Positions 1 through 9,773 of a stretch of 64,000 nt of DNA are shown here, in pieces. Made by a program: the position numbers and the translations under genes. Each line of letters opens with the position of its first letter. Position 1 is the first letter of the stretch. The notes under the pieces are model-generated. The model did no database searches, had not been told where the DNA came from, and worked only from the letters and a program-made list of their open reading frames with translations. The stretch comes from Coenobita brevimanus (taxonomy: Eukaryota; Arthropoda; Malacostraca; Decapoda; Coenobitidae): the NCBI GenBank assembly GCA_032717465.1, contig CM064715.1, forward strand, positions 40,210,159 through 40,274,158. The letters are read 5' to 3'.

Positions 1-3000
1 ACTGCTTCCCCACCACCTCCCCCTCCAGCTTCACTGCATGCCCACCACCTCCCCCTCCAGTTTCACTGCTTTTCCATCCCCCTCCAACAACTTCACTGCT
101 TCCCCACAACCTCCCCCTCCACCTTCACTGCTGCCACCACCACCCCCTCCAGCTTCACTGCTGCCTCCCCACCACTTCCCCCTCCAATTTGACTGTTTCC
201 CCACCACCTTTCTTCCAGCTTCACTGCTTCCCCACCACCTCCCCCTCCAGCTTCACTGCTTCCCCACCACCTCGCCCTCCAACGTCACTGCTTCCCCATC
301 ACCTCCCCCTCCATCTTCGCTGCTGCCACCACCACCCTCTCCAGCTTCACTGCTACCTCCCAACCACCTCCCCCTCCAACTTCAATGCTTCCCCACCTCC
401 TCCCCCTCCAACTTCAATGCCACCACCACCTCCCCCTCCAACTTCAATGCCACCACCACCTCCCCCTCCAACTTCAATGCCACCACCACCTCCCCCCAGC
501 TTCACTGCCTCCCCACCACTATCCCCCAGGTCCACTGCTTCCTCACCCCCTTCCCCCCAGCTTCACTGCTTCCTCACCACCTACCCTTCCAACTTCAGTG
601 CTTCCCCACCCACCACTCCAGCTTCACTGCTTCCCCACCACCTCCCCCCCAGTTTCACTGCTTTCCCATCATCTCCCCCCCATCTTCCCCGCTTCCCCAA
701 GACCTTCCCCTCGAACTTAACTGCCGCCACAACCACCCCTTCCAGCTTCACTGCTGCCTCCCCACCACCTCCCCCTCCAACTTCACTAATGCCACCACCT
801 CCCTCTCCAACATCACTCCTGCCACCACCTCCCCCTCCAACTTCACTGCTGCCACCATCTCCCCGTTCAGCTTTACTACTGCCACCACCTCCCCTTCCAG
901 CTCCACTGCATTTCCACCACCTCCCCCTCCAGCTTCATTTCTGCCACCACCTCCCCCTCCAGCTTCATTTCTGCCACCACCTCCCACTCCAGCTTCACTG
1001 CTGCCACCGCCTACCCCTCCAGCTTCACTGCTACCCACAACCACCTCCCCCTCCAGCTTCACTGGTTCCCCACCAGCTCCCCCTCCGGCTTTTCCACATC
1101 CCCACCACATTCCCCTTCAGGTTCATTGCTTCTCCACCACCTCCCCCCCATTTCACTGCTTCTACACCTCCCTCTCCTGCTTCACTGGTTTCCCACCACC
1201 TCCCCCTCGAGCTTCACTGCTTCCCCACCACCTCCCCCCCAGCTTCACTTCTCCACCACCTCCCCCTCAAGCTTTGCTGTTTCCCCACCACCTCCCCATC
1301 CAGCTTCATTGCTTCCCAATCACCTCCCCTTCCAGCTTCACTGCTTCCCCACCAACTCCCCCTCCAACTTTATTCTTGCCAACACGTCCCCCTCCAGCTT
1401 TACTGCTGCTACCACCTACACCTCCAGCATCACTGCTACCACCTTCCCCTCCAGCTTCACTGCTACCACCTTCCCCTCCAGCTTCACTGCTTCCCCACCA
1501 CCTCCCTCTCTAGCTTCATTGCTTCGCCACCACCTCCCCCTCCATCTTCACTGCTTCCCCTCCACCTTCCCCTCTAGCTTCATTGCTTCCCCACCACCTC
1601 TTTCTCCAGCTTCACTGCTTCCCCACCACCTCCCCCACCAGCTGTACTGCTTCCCCACCACCTCTCCCCCAGCTTCACTGCTTCCCTTCTACCTCCACCT
1701 CCATCTTCACTGCTTCCCCATCACCCCCTCCAGTTTCACTGCTTTCCCACCACCCCCTCCAGTTTCACTGCTTACCCACCACCTCCCCCTCCAGTTTCAC
1801 TGCTTCCCCGCCACCTCCCCTTCCTACTTCACTGCTTTATCACCACCTCCCCCTCCAGTTTCACTGCTTCCCCACCACCTCCCCCTCCAGTTTCACTGCT
1901 TCCCCACCACCTCCCCCTCCAGTTTTACTGCTTCCCCACCACCTCCCCCTGCAGGTTCACTGCTTCCCCACCGTCTCCCTTCCAGCTTCACTGCTTCCCC
2001 ACCACCTCGCCATTCAGCTTCCCCACCACCTCCCCCTCCATCTTTACTGCTTCCCCACCACCTCCCCTTCCAACTTCACTGCTGCCACCACCACCCCCTC
2101 CAACTTCACTGCTGCCTCCCCACTACCTCTCCCTCCAACTTCAGTGCTTTCCCACCACCTCCCTTCCAGCTTCACTGCTTCCCCACCACCTCCCCCTCCA
2201 GCTTCACTACTTCCCCACCACATCTCCTTCCAACTTCACTCCTGCCACCACCACCCTCTCCACCTTCACTGCTGCCTCCCCACCACCTCCCCCTCCAACT
2301 TCATTGCTTCCCCACCTCCTCCCCCCTCGAACTTCAATGCCACCACCACCTCCCCCCTGCTTCACTGCCTCCCCACCACCACCCCGTCCAGATTCACTGC
2401 TTCCCCACCGCCTCCCCCTCCTTCACCGCTTTCTCACCGTCTCCCCCTCATGCTTCACTGCTTCCCCACCATCTCCCCCCAGCTTCACTGCCTCCCCACA
2501 ACTTCCCCCCAGGTTCACTGCTTCCTCACCACCTCCCCCCCAGCTTCACTGCTTCCTCGCCACATCCCCCAGCTTCACTGCTTCCCCACCACCTTCCCCA
2601 CAGCTTCACTGCTTCCCCATCACCTCCGCCCAGCTTCACTACTTCCTCATCACCTCCCCCCATCTTCACTGCTTCCCCACCTCATCCCCCTCCAATTTCA
2701 CTATTTCCCCACCACCTCCCCCACCAACTTCACTGCTGTCACTACCTCCTCCTCCAACTTCACTGCTTCCCCACCACCTCCCCCTCCAGCTTCACTGCTG
2801 CCACTACCTCCCCCTCCAGCTTCACTGCTGCCACCGCCTTCCCCTCCAGCTTCAGTGCTTCCCACCACCACCTCCCTATCCAGCTTCACTGCTGCCACTA
2901 CCTCCCTCTCCAGCTTAACTCTTCCCTACCAGCTCCCCCTCCGGTTTTTGTACTTCCCCACCACTTCCCCCTGCAGGTTCACTGCTTCTCCACCACCTGC

Positions 3001-3440
3001 TCCCCAGCTTCACTAATTCCCCACCACCTCCCCCTCCAGCTTCAATGCTTCCCCACCACCTCCCCCTCCAGCTTCACTGCTTCCCCACCACCTCCCCCTC
3101 CAGCTTCACTGTTTCCCCACCACCTCCCCCTCCAGCTTCACTGCTTCCCCCCCCCCCTCGAACTTCTTTGCTGCCACTACCTCCCTCTCCAGCTTTACTG
3201 CTTCCCCACCACCTCCCCCCCCCGCTTCACTTCTTTCCCACCACCTCCCCCTCCAACTTCACTGCTTCCCCATCTCCTCCCCCTCTAGCTTCACTGCTTC
3301 CCCACCATCTCCCCCACCAACATCACTGCTGCCAACACCTCCCCCTCCGCTTCACTGCTTCCCCACCACCTCCCCCTCCAGCTTCACTTCTGCTACCACC
3401 TACCCCTCCAGCTTCACTGCTGCCACCAAATCCCTCCTCA
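1..3440. repeat. C-rich 30-32 bp minisatellite array
   Basis: Tandem array, cut by the window's left edge, of units built on CCACCACCTCCCCCTCCA followed by GCTTCACTGCTTCC. Perfect neighbours are 32 bp apart, and a 30-bp variant with TTCAATGCCACC occurs around 400-490. The plus strand has very little G and almost no TAA, TAG or TGA, so all three plus frames stay open for hundreds of codons (Pro/Ser/Leu/His-rich). This is composition, not coding: the same peptide phrases appear in every frame as units slip between 30 and 32 bp. The minus strand is G-rich with runs of 4-5 G. The array ends in ordinary AT-rich sequence near 3440. Confidence 0.95.
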
Positions 3441-3606
3441 GTCTCAACCTTCAAATTGTTTTCTTCTACCATCTCCTACTCCAACATTCATATCATTAAA
3501 AAATATATTTTCTCCCAAATTGAGTAAAATAACCTGGTGTGCAAATGAATGTACAAAAACGTTTTTCCTGGCCTTTATACAATGTTACATTTTGCCCCGC
3601 TTCCCA

Positions 3607-3789
3607 TCGGGTAAGGAAGCTCCCTAACACCACTTCCTGAGCTATTGATTTTGCTCATTACACCTTGTTATCTTGTGTTACTTGATTCAAATATTTTCAT
3701 ACTCTGCACTGATAAAAGTCACAAGGATGTTAACCCGGTATTTATAAAAGAAAAATCGCTAAAGAAGTGCTGGGGAGATCCCTAACCAG
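3607..3789. mobile_element. MITE-like inverted-repeat unit, copy 1
   Basis: About 180 bp bounded by imperfect inverted repeats of ~45-50 bp. The left end reads GGAAGCTCCCTAACACC followed by a TTGATTTTG-like segment. The right end is its reverse complement (AAAATCGCTAAAGAAG, then GATCCCTAACC). First of four consecutive units of one family. No coding capacity. Family name unknown. Confidence 0.55.
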
Positions 3790-3912
3790 ACAAGAATACG
3801 TACCTGTATAGACCTTTCAATCGGAAAGAAATAGAATCGTATGGAGTTAGCAAGAATAATATTAAACCATTTGTTAGTTTAACCTTAGCGTCTTCTTAGT
3901 TTATTTTTTACC

Positions 3913-3938
3913 TCTGGACGATTTTCTTCAGCTTGAGG
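3913..3938 (+). repeat. Copy of the short dispersed motif CAGACGATTTTATTCAGCT
   Basis: Reads CTGGACGATTTTCTTCAGC and is followed at 3956 by GGGGTTAAAT. Other copies are at 13871 (reverse), 34196, 40186, 41875, 45690, 50924 and 51338 (reverse), and inside the satellite heads at 14639, 17230 and 29636. The spacing to a GGGTTAATGAAG-like sequence recurs at several copies. Function unknown. Confidence 0.5.
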
Positions 3939-3983
3939 GAGATCATTCGAACTGGAGGGGTTAAATACAGGTTCAAATTCTGG

Positions 3984-4173
3984 TCGGCTAAGGAAATTCC
4001 CTAACACTTCTTCCATATAGAGTTACTTTTAGATGTGGCTGCTAATACCGTTTTTTACGTCAATTATGCAGAGTGTGGCAATATTTGAAGGATTTGTATG
4101 ATCCAGAACAGGATAGTAGGGAGTAATAAAATAAATCGCCTAGGAAAAGGTGTTAGGGGGCTTCCTTAACCGA
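3984..4173. mobile_element. MITE-like inverted-repeat unit, copy 2
   Basis: The left end TCGGCTAAGGAAATTCCC and the right end (reverse complement TCGGTTAAGGAAGCCCCC) are inverted repeats that continue with CTAACACYTYTTCC. The interior contains ATTATGCAGAGTGTGGC and GAAGGATTTGTATG, which recur in the next unit, so these are members of one family and not a chance hairpin. Confidence 0.6.
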
Positions 4174-4295
4174 CGATATTATCGGCCCCAGCCTTCATTA
4201 ACCCCTTCACTGCTGCTCTCAGCCTGAATAACATCGCCTCAAGGTAGCAAGGATAAAGATAAATTACGTCACTCGCTTCAAGGTCGGTATTGTCG

Positions 4296-4493
4296 TCGGT
4301 TAAGAAGTCTCCCCAGCACCTCCTCTTTAGCGATTTATTTTTGGATATGACTGGTTAATATCCTTTTGTACGTTATTTATGCAGAATATGGCGATATTGG
4401 AAGGATTTGTATTCCTTGGAAAAGGATAATACCGAAATGTGTAATAAACAAAATAAATTGGTTAGGAAGAGGTGTTAAGGAGTTCCCTTATCC
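4296..4493. mobile_element. MITE-like inverted-repeat unit, copy 3
   Basis: Best-preserved interior. The left end is TCGGTTAAGAAGTCTCCCC and then CTCTTTAGCGATTTATTTTTG. The right end is GTAATAAACAAAATAAATTG and then GGTGTTAAGGAGTTCCC. The interior shares TTTATGCAGAATATGGCG and GGAAGGATTTGTAT with copy 2. About 198 bp, no open frame of note. Confidence 0.6.
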
Positions 4494-4654
4494 AAAGAAA
4501 AATCCGGCCAAGGTTGTCGTAATGTAGTCTCGAACGAACAAGAAGATAAGAAATTTGTAATTTTAGTGAAGAGGTCAAGGTGTGTATGTTGGTGTGGTGG
4601 GGGAGGGTTTTTGGTGTAATAGTTGTGGTGTAGCTGTGGTGTGTATCTAGGTGA

Positions 4655-4830
4655 CAAAGTAGTCGTTGCACCTTATCCTAAGTGATTTATTTTGCCTCTT
4701 TCGCCCACTGTTGATTCAAATTGTCATTTCAACTATGTCACAAGAGGTGGAGTATACAAATGGATGACAAGGTGTAATATACAGAGTAAATCGCAATGGA
4801 AAAGGCACTGCGAAGCCTCGTATACCACCT
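4655..4830. mobile_element. MITE-like inverted-repeat unit, copy 4 (decayed)
   Basis: Left arm GCACCTTATCCTAAGTGATT with TATTTTGCC. Right arm GGTGTAATATACAGAGTAAA, TCGCAATGG, then GCGAAGCC. The arms are inverted with about 75% identity by eye. Outer edges are approximate. Confidence 0.45.
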
Positions 4831-5000
4831 TGAATATAACCCTGTGAATTATGTGGTTGTGTGCGTACGTGTCCGGGTATGTATGTATAGTTCTGCTCAA
4901 GTATGGTTCTTATCGTTTAGTTTCGTTTATAAAGGCTCTAACATGCTTGTATGCGTCAGTCTTGGTCACCTATTGGTGGTTTTCCACTTGCTTGATCTCT
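4831..5000. other. Unassigned stretch
   Basis: Nothing recognised. It holds only short open frames without domain features. Confidence 0.5.
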
Positions 5001-5029
5001 GGCGGCCTTTCTATTCAGTTCCTTGTCCC

Positions 5030-5440
5030 TGAGGTCACACACTGACCTAGTCCGAGGTCTGTTTTGGTCTGCCTTTCGTAACCCTTCCTCTGACGTTCAC
5101 ACCTTTTTCTTCCCGTATCCAGCTGTCATCTTCTATCCACCGAAGTTTCCCAAACCATCTCAGTCTACCGCCTCTCATCACAACAATAATATTACAGTAG
5201 TTCATTCAAGTCTTACCCATCCACTCGATTTTTCAGTCCAACCCCTCAGCCCTTTCACTCTGGTATGCACTGCTTATTCATCTTATCATTATCATTATAT
5301 TTCACTCTACGAATATCCTCTTGCCTTACTCCCAGGTCTCGCTACAATACAGCATTGTCTTGCGTACAAGAAGCCCTTAGCACACAGGGAGAACATCCTT
5401 GCTGTCAGGAGAGGTAACAGCCCCCAGAATATCTTCCACC
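5030..5440 (-). pseudogene. C-terminal retrotransposon fragment
   Basis: Minus-strand pieces VRKTMLYCSETW (about 5370) and RRLRWFGKLRWIEDDSWIRE with VTKGRPKQT (about 5190-5050) match the conserved C-terminal pattern of RTE/CR1-like elements (AMLYGSETW, then LRWFGHV, then RGRPKKTW). Stops and frameshifts separate them. Confidence 0.6.
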
Positions 5441-5501
5441 CACTCCTTACCCTAGCCACAGAGCTAGTTCCTTTCCCACCTCCAGCACATAATGGGTCTT
5501 G

Positions 5502-5843
5502 CTAATAACAAAACTCCTCAACACTCTCGACTGCAGCAGGATCAATCTTTTCATGCCTGTCAGTCTCTACATGCTTTCCTCGACACACCATACATATATC
5601 TGCACTATTTCGTAGCCTGTCCCAAATACAACTACATCCCTTATGCTCCAACTCATCACAAACACTGCACAAGATGAAGTTACTTCCCACACCCTCGTGG
5701 CAACCTGGACATGGCCGCACTCCTCCTGATCTCGTCATTTTTGTTTTATCCGAATTTGCTCTCAAAGTGCCCCATTCCGTCTCTCCACTCCGAAATCTTT
5801 CCTCCGCCTCCCTCTCATACTCTGCAGTCAACGCAGTCATCAA
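5502..5843 (-). pseudogene. RT thumb plus PHD-like zinc-finger fragment
   Basis: After the RT thumb segment (LRANSDKTKMTRSGG) comes CPGCHEGVGSNFILCSVCDE and then LEHKGCS, ending in CMVCRGKH. The spacing C-x2-C, C-x2-C, H-x2-C, C-x2-C is a complete C4HC3 (PHD-like) set. In this retrotransposon family such a finger follows the RT and is presumed to bind nucleic acid. All eight ligands are intact even though the gene around it is broken. Confidence 0.65.
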
Positions 5844-6312
5844 GATACAGCATTTTCCACCGGAGTCCGTATTTAAAGTTTAATGAGACAGCTTCAAGCA
5901 CCATGATAGGCAATAAGGGGCCCAAGACTGACCCCTGATACACTCCAACATTCGCGAAAAACTAATCACTCAAATCATCATTCACACTCACCTGGGTGCA
6001 AGCACCCCTGTACATTACCATATCTACTCTAACCAGCCACTCCTCAATCCCAAGCTTTCTCATTGCCCACTTAACCACTTCCCTAGGAACTGTCAAAAAC
6101 TTTCTCCAAATCAGTAAAAAAGTACAGCTCCCTTTTCTTTCCAGTATACTAGTACTTCTTGTGAAGTTGTCGGACAATGAATATTGTATCACTGGCCCGT
6201 TGGCAGGCGTTAACCCATATTGCATCTCAATATTCCCTCTTTCCCTCATCATATCTGCGAGGACTCTATTCATTCCTTCATTATCTGGCCCGAAAGTTTT
6301 ATGCCCAGGCAA
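5836..6312 (-). pseudogene. Reverse transcriptase core fragments with YLDD box
   Basis: In order on the minus strand are RVLADMMRERGNIEMQYGLT (fingers), VPREVVKWAMRKLGIEEWL (palm helix after the first Asp), GVYQGSVLGPLLPIMVLEAV (the motif-B strand, near 5950-5890) and LRWKMLYLDDCVD. The last is the catalytic box as YLDD at 5847-5836 in place of the usual YADD. The pieces sit in different frames. Immediately after YLDD the frame shifts to AEERFRSGETEWGTLRANS, the normal continuation of the family. The Asp pair survives although the gene is broken. Confidence 0.7.
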
Positions 6313-6379
6313 TTTCCGCTTTACAGATCATCACTCATCCCCTTATACACATTTACAATCACACTCTTCAGCCAGTTAT

Positions 6380-6838
6380 CTAGGAAAAACAGTCATATAT
6401 AATCGAATTTATTAAATCAAAACCCTCTCCTATATCTCCCGTGGTCTTTAGCATTTCGGTAGTCACCCCAGACACACACCCCGTGCTCCTCCTCTGGATC
6501 TTGCATATTGCCCTGCTCACAGGAGCAACAGCAATCAAAAGCCATAGGCCAAACACTGGATCCACTGACACCAAACCTTCCCTATTCCAGTCAGACTCCT
6601 CTTTAATCAACTGGTTATAGTGCTCTCTCCAAGCATGCTTAATATCGTCATTGTCCACCACTACTTTTCCTCCATCGTTCTTCACACACTGCTCATAAAG
6701 TATTCCCTGTATTCTCATCTGACTTGCCACTATAAATACTAAATTTCTCCCCGCACCTGTGGAGGTAATCCAGTCGACGCCTCTAAGATTCAAATTTTGC
6801 CCTATAAACCTCTTTTCTGCCTCTACACTTTGCAGCAA
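6380..6838 (-). pseudogene. Retrotransposon pre-RT region fragment
   Basis: Contains QCVKNDGGKVVVDNDDIK, AWREHYNQLIKEESDWNRE and GVTTEMLKTTGDIGE. This corresponds to the region just before the RT palm in the element family (the WREYYEKLLNEE-type helix, then the SGVxSEMLK box). The open frame is unusually long for a decayed copy, but it lacks the N-terminal endonuclease and the palm catalytic boxes, so it is not a functional gene. Confidence 0.65.
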
Positions 6839-6976
6839 AGTGTTCGTCTGTTACCATTCATTTTCCATTCGAGGAAAAGTCTTCTCTACTCCTTAACTAT
6901 GGCTTCTACACCCTCACATCATCACCATGCATCCTTGTGTTGGTGGGCCCATTGTCTATCCACACAATCAGTAACT

Positions 6977-7186
6977 CTAAAGAAATTGTTTTTGGCAACT
7001 ATGTACTGCTCTTTCACAGTCAACACCTCTCTGTTTAGCCACCACTCTACTCGCCTCTCTATAGATGGCGTCCCTTACTGCTTGTTTTTTCAACTGCTCT
7101 ATTTTCCGTCTAGGTGCGTAGGTCCATTTCTTCACCCTCTTCTCTTTCAGCTCCATGTCGCATACGAATAATTTGTGTTTCTGCAC
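6977..7186 (-). pseudogene. Retrotransposon linker fragment (endonuclease to RT)
   Basis: Reads HKLFVCDMELKEKRVKKW and then AVRDAIYREASRVVAKQRG. This resembles the segment after the SDH box, where family members have HRLLVC-type sequence followed by a basic linker. Part of the dead element. It is short and diverged, so the assignment depends on its position between the endonuclease and RT fragments. Confidence 0.5.
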
Positions 7187-7596
7187 ACACTCTTCACTCC
7201 TTATAACTTATACATCCTTCAGTAACCTATCAACTTTCCTGACCAGGAAATAATCGATCTGTCTACAGTGATTCCAAGATTCATAATTATGTAAGCTGCC
7301 TACTCTATCTTCCTTAAAAGGGTTTTTTCCACAATACCATGCTCATTGCCTCTTCAGACTATGGTATACCTTTCCCCTTACGCATTTCTCGTACCATATG
7401 TGCATACTCTGTGAACCCCTTCATATCCATGAGCTGCAGCACCCACATGACCATTTAAATTCCCATCCAAAACGAGAATCTCATCATGTCCAGTAGCACC
7501 ATCCTCACATAACAAATAATCCCAAAATTTGTCCTTTTCATCATCATCCAAGCCACTCTGTGGGACATGCGTCGAAGTAAATGTAACTAGTAGTTT

Positions 7597-7881
7597 CTAA
7601 AACATATTTTTCATGTTATAATCCCTTAATTTTATTCTCATTACATCCATCCATAACACATTCCACCCATTTCTCTTCAGGCAGCTCGCCCACACCACTA
7701 TTGTCCATTCACAGTTCACTTCCAAAATAACATTCCTGCAGACTTTTCCAACAATCATCCTAGCTGACCCTCCCCTGAACCTAACTTCCAGTAAGCAGCA
7801 GACATCGACCTGTCTTCTGGTCAAAGTCTCCACTACTTCCCCATATTTACCCTTCAAGCTACCAACATTCCAAGATGCCAC
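7597..7881 (-). pseudogene. Retrotransposon endonuclease fragment
   Basis: The peptide begins MASWNVGSLKGKYGEVVETL and continues RRQVDVCCLLEVRFRGGSA. This is the start of an exonuclease/endonuclease/phosphatase (APE-like) domain, with the SWNVGS strand and the Q/LEVR-W/F-RGGSA segment in which family members carry the catalytic Glu. The rest of the domain (GDxN, SDH) is not readable in this frame, and the frame ends in unrelated sequence. It belongs to the decayed element at 5000-8390. Confidence 0.7.
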
Positions 7882-8390
7882 TCAGAACCCCTTGGGTGAT
7901 TTGGATTCCTCAGGCTTGTTTTTTACGCTCTGCTTGGATTTAATTATAAAAGGTTAAAGGAGAGGATTGACCACAGGCCCCACTCACTAGCACATCCCCA
8001 ACTCCAGGCTCGGGGGCAAGGACCCATAGCCCGCCAGCCATGGCCAATGGCTGCGACAGTGGCCCCAGGGCACAGTGCTAAGACAGCTACAGGGGCACCC
8101 TCCAGGGACAACTTCGCACTGCAATTGCCTCACCATAATACACCCAATGATAGGGCAGCGTCCTGAGGCATTACTCTCAGGTTCAAGCCCCTCTCTATTG
8201 GGTAGAAGCCGCAGCCTGGGAACCACAATGCCTTATACCCTTTGGCACAGATTGTAGCCCCATCCCTTCTTGGCCCCAAAACTGCACCGAAAGAGCTCGC
8301 ACCACGCCTCCTATCAAGTCCATCATTAGGTAGCTGGGGCTAAGCTTTCTGGCCGCATTCCCTAGCTGGCATCAACCCCAGTGGCATTGT

Positions 8391-8798
8391 AGGATACAAC
8401 ATGTGGTAAGTCAAGTGCTTGTAGTGCAGTACTTAAGACAGAGAAAAGTTTTTGCCTAATTCATAGTTTCGTCCACAGAAACTGTTGGCAAGTGCAGAGT
8501 ATCAACCTCACAATCTTAGAAGAACGGCAACCAAAGTCAACGAGATGAGCACACCAGAAAACAAGACAACCCTAGACAGCGGAATGGCATTATATGACAA
8601 CAAAATGAATACAGACGACGAGATGACATTCTAGGATAGCGAGACTGCAAAAGAAGACCACGAGATGGCAATCTAGGATGGCAAATAGCAGCCTTCATTG
8701 GTGAGATGGCAACAATAGCAGACAACCTGGGAACACTATGGCCACCCTGAAGAGCAAGAATGGCAACCCAAAGAAGCCATCAGCATCTGGGTCCAAAG
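8391..8798. repeat. Weak tandem repeat, no gene
   Basis: From about 8530 to 8730, GACGAGATGRCATTCTAGGA-like phrases recur every 25-35 bp (for example 8619, 8660, 8700). This is a badly decayed minisatellite. Nothing is recognised in the rest. Confidence 0.4.
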
Positions 8799-8977
8799 TG
8801 GCTTAAAAGACTTTGTAGCACCTTTCCCTGAGTGATTTAATTTGCTTTACACCCAGACTTTCTCTCACATGCTTTTTTAGTTTTAATATCGATAGTTTGC
8901 ATCAGTAACAAGATTAAAGTGAAGTGTGTATACTAAATCGCCAGGGAAGAGTTGTTATGAAGCTTCTAAAGCCACAT
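8799..8977. mobile_element. MITE-like inverted-repeat unit, copy 5
   Basis: Left arm TAGCACCTTTCCCTGAGTG and then ATTTAATTTGC. Right arm CTAAATCGCCAGGGAAG and then GTTATGAAGCTTC. Same family as the four units at 3607-4830, here isolated, which shows that the family is dispersed. Confidence 0.55.
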
Positions 8978-9773
8978 AGATTACTACCCTGTGTGTGTAT
9001 TTGTAGGTGATGTAGTAGGGATGATAGAAACAGTTATGGCGGCACTTGTATACCATTAATCTGGTAAACAATCCACTCCCTAGGCACCTTTAATGTTCCC
9101 AGGCAATAGAGAGAGTGATGCTAGGGAGAGAAGTGAGACAGAATCAGAGCCAGCTGAGAGAGATCAGAGAGGGTATGGGAGGACCAGACGAGACAGGTCA
9201 CAGGTTGTATTTTTTTTTTTTTTTGTATTATTCTTTTAGGGTGTGATTTGTGTTTGTATTGTCCTACAGTGAGCAGGGTAGAGAAAAGTAGGAGAGCAAG
9301 CCAGCTGGAGATGGAGATAGCTTATTGCACAGCAGGGTGGAGAGGAATAGGAGAGCAAGGCAGCTGGAGATGGAGATAGTTTATTGCACTAATTCACTAA
9401 TATACTCTGATAATACCTGAAATATTTTGCAAAATACTTGAAACTTTTTTTGCATTATACTTTCAATGCAGTTTTAGATAACAGCACTGCCTTCTCCCAT
9501 GGTAACTTAACATGCTGCCGTCATAGCTACTAATGCAATTTGTAAATATGCATTGCAAATGTGAACACTTGTAAGAAAACTTAGGTTAATAAAAGAACGT
9601 TGTATATGGTTTATTCGACCTCTTACTGTATGGTTAGTATTTCTTAGACCCATTGGAACTTCGTAAAAGGTCTATAGATGTAAAACCCACATTTCAGAAA
9701 ACTTTCAAAACTTAGTATAGTATGATATAAACTCGACAAGTGTAAAACCCTGATTTCAACGAAGTGTAAGAAG
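8978..9773. repeat. Gene-free stretch with a 60-bp duplication
   Basis: Holds a poly-T run (9209-9224) and a direct duplication of about 60 bp at 9275-9335 and 9336-9390 (AGGAGAGCAAGCCAGCTGG shared). AT-rich beyond that. No gene seen. Confidence 0.6.

Larger units (their letters stand above)
5000..8390 (-). mobile_element. Degenerate APE-type non-LTR retrotransposon
   Basis: Successive minus-strand fragments, in different frames but in correct N-to-C order from high to low coordinate, spell one retrotransposon polyprotein. They are an endonuclease N-terminus (7881-7597), a linker (7186-6977, 6838-6380), reverse transcriptase (6312-5836), a PHD-like finger (about 5790-5600) and a C-terminal RRLRWFGK block near 5170. 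This is the element type commonly mis-annotated in arthropods as 'craniofacial development protein 2-like'. The GC-richer 7960-8390 segment, ending in the peptide YGSLPPSLELGMC, matches what I recall of the 5' region of such elements. Many frameshifts and stops mean it is dead. Outer ends are approximate. Confidence 0.75.

Noticed and set aside
38..3527. Several long plus-strand open frames (up to 720 codons), Pro/Ser/Leu/His-rich
   Set aside because: They lie wholly in the 30-32 bp minisatellite. All frames are open because the strand lacks stop words, and the peptide content is the same in every frame.
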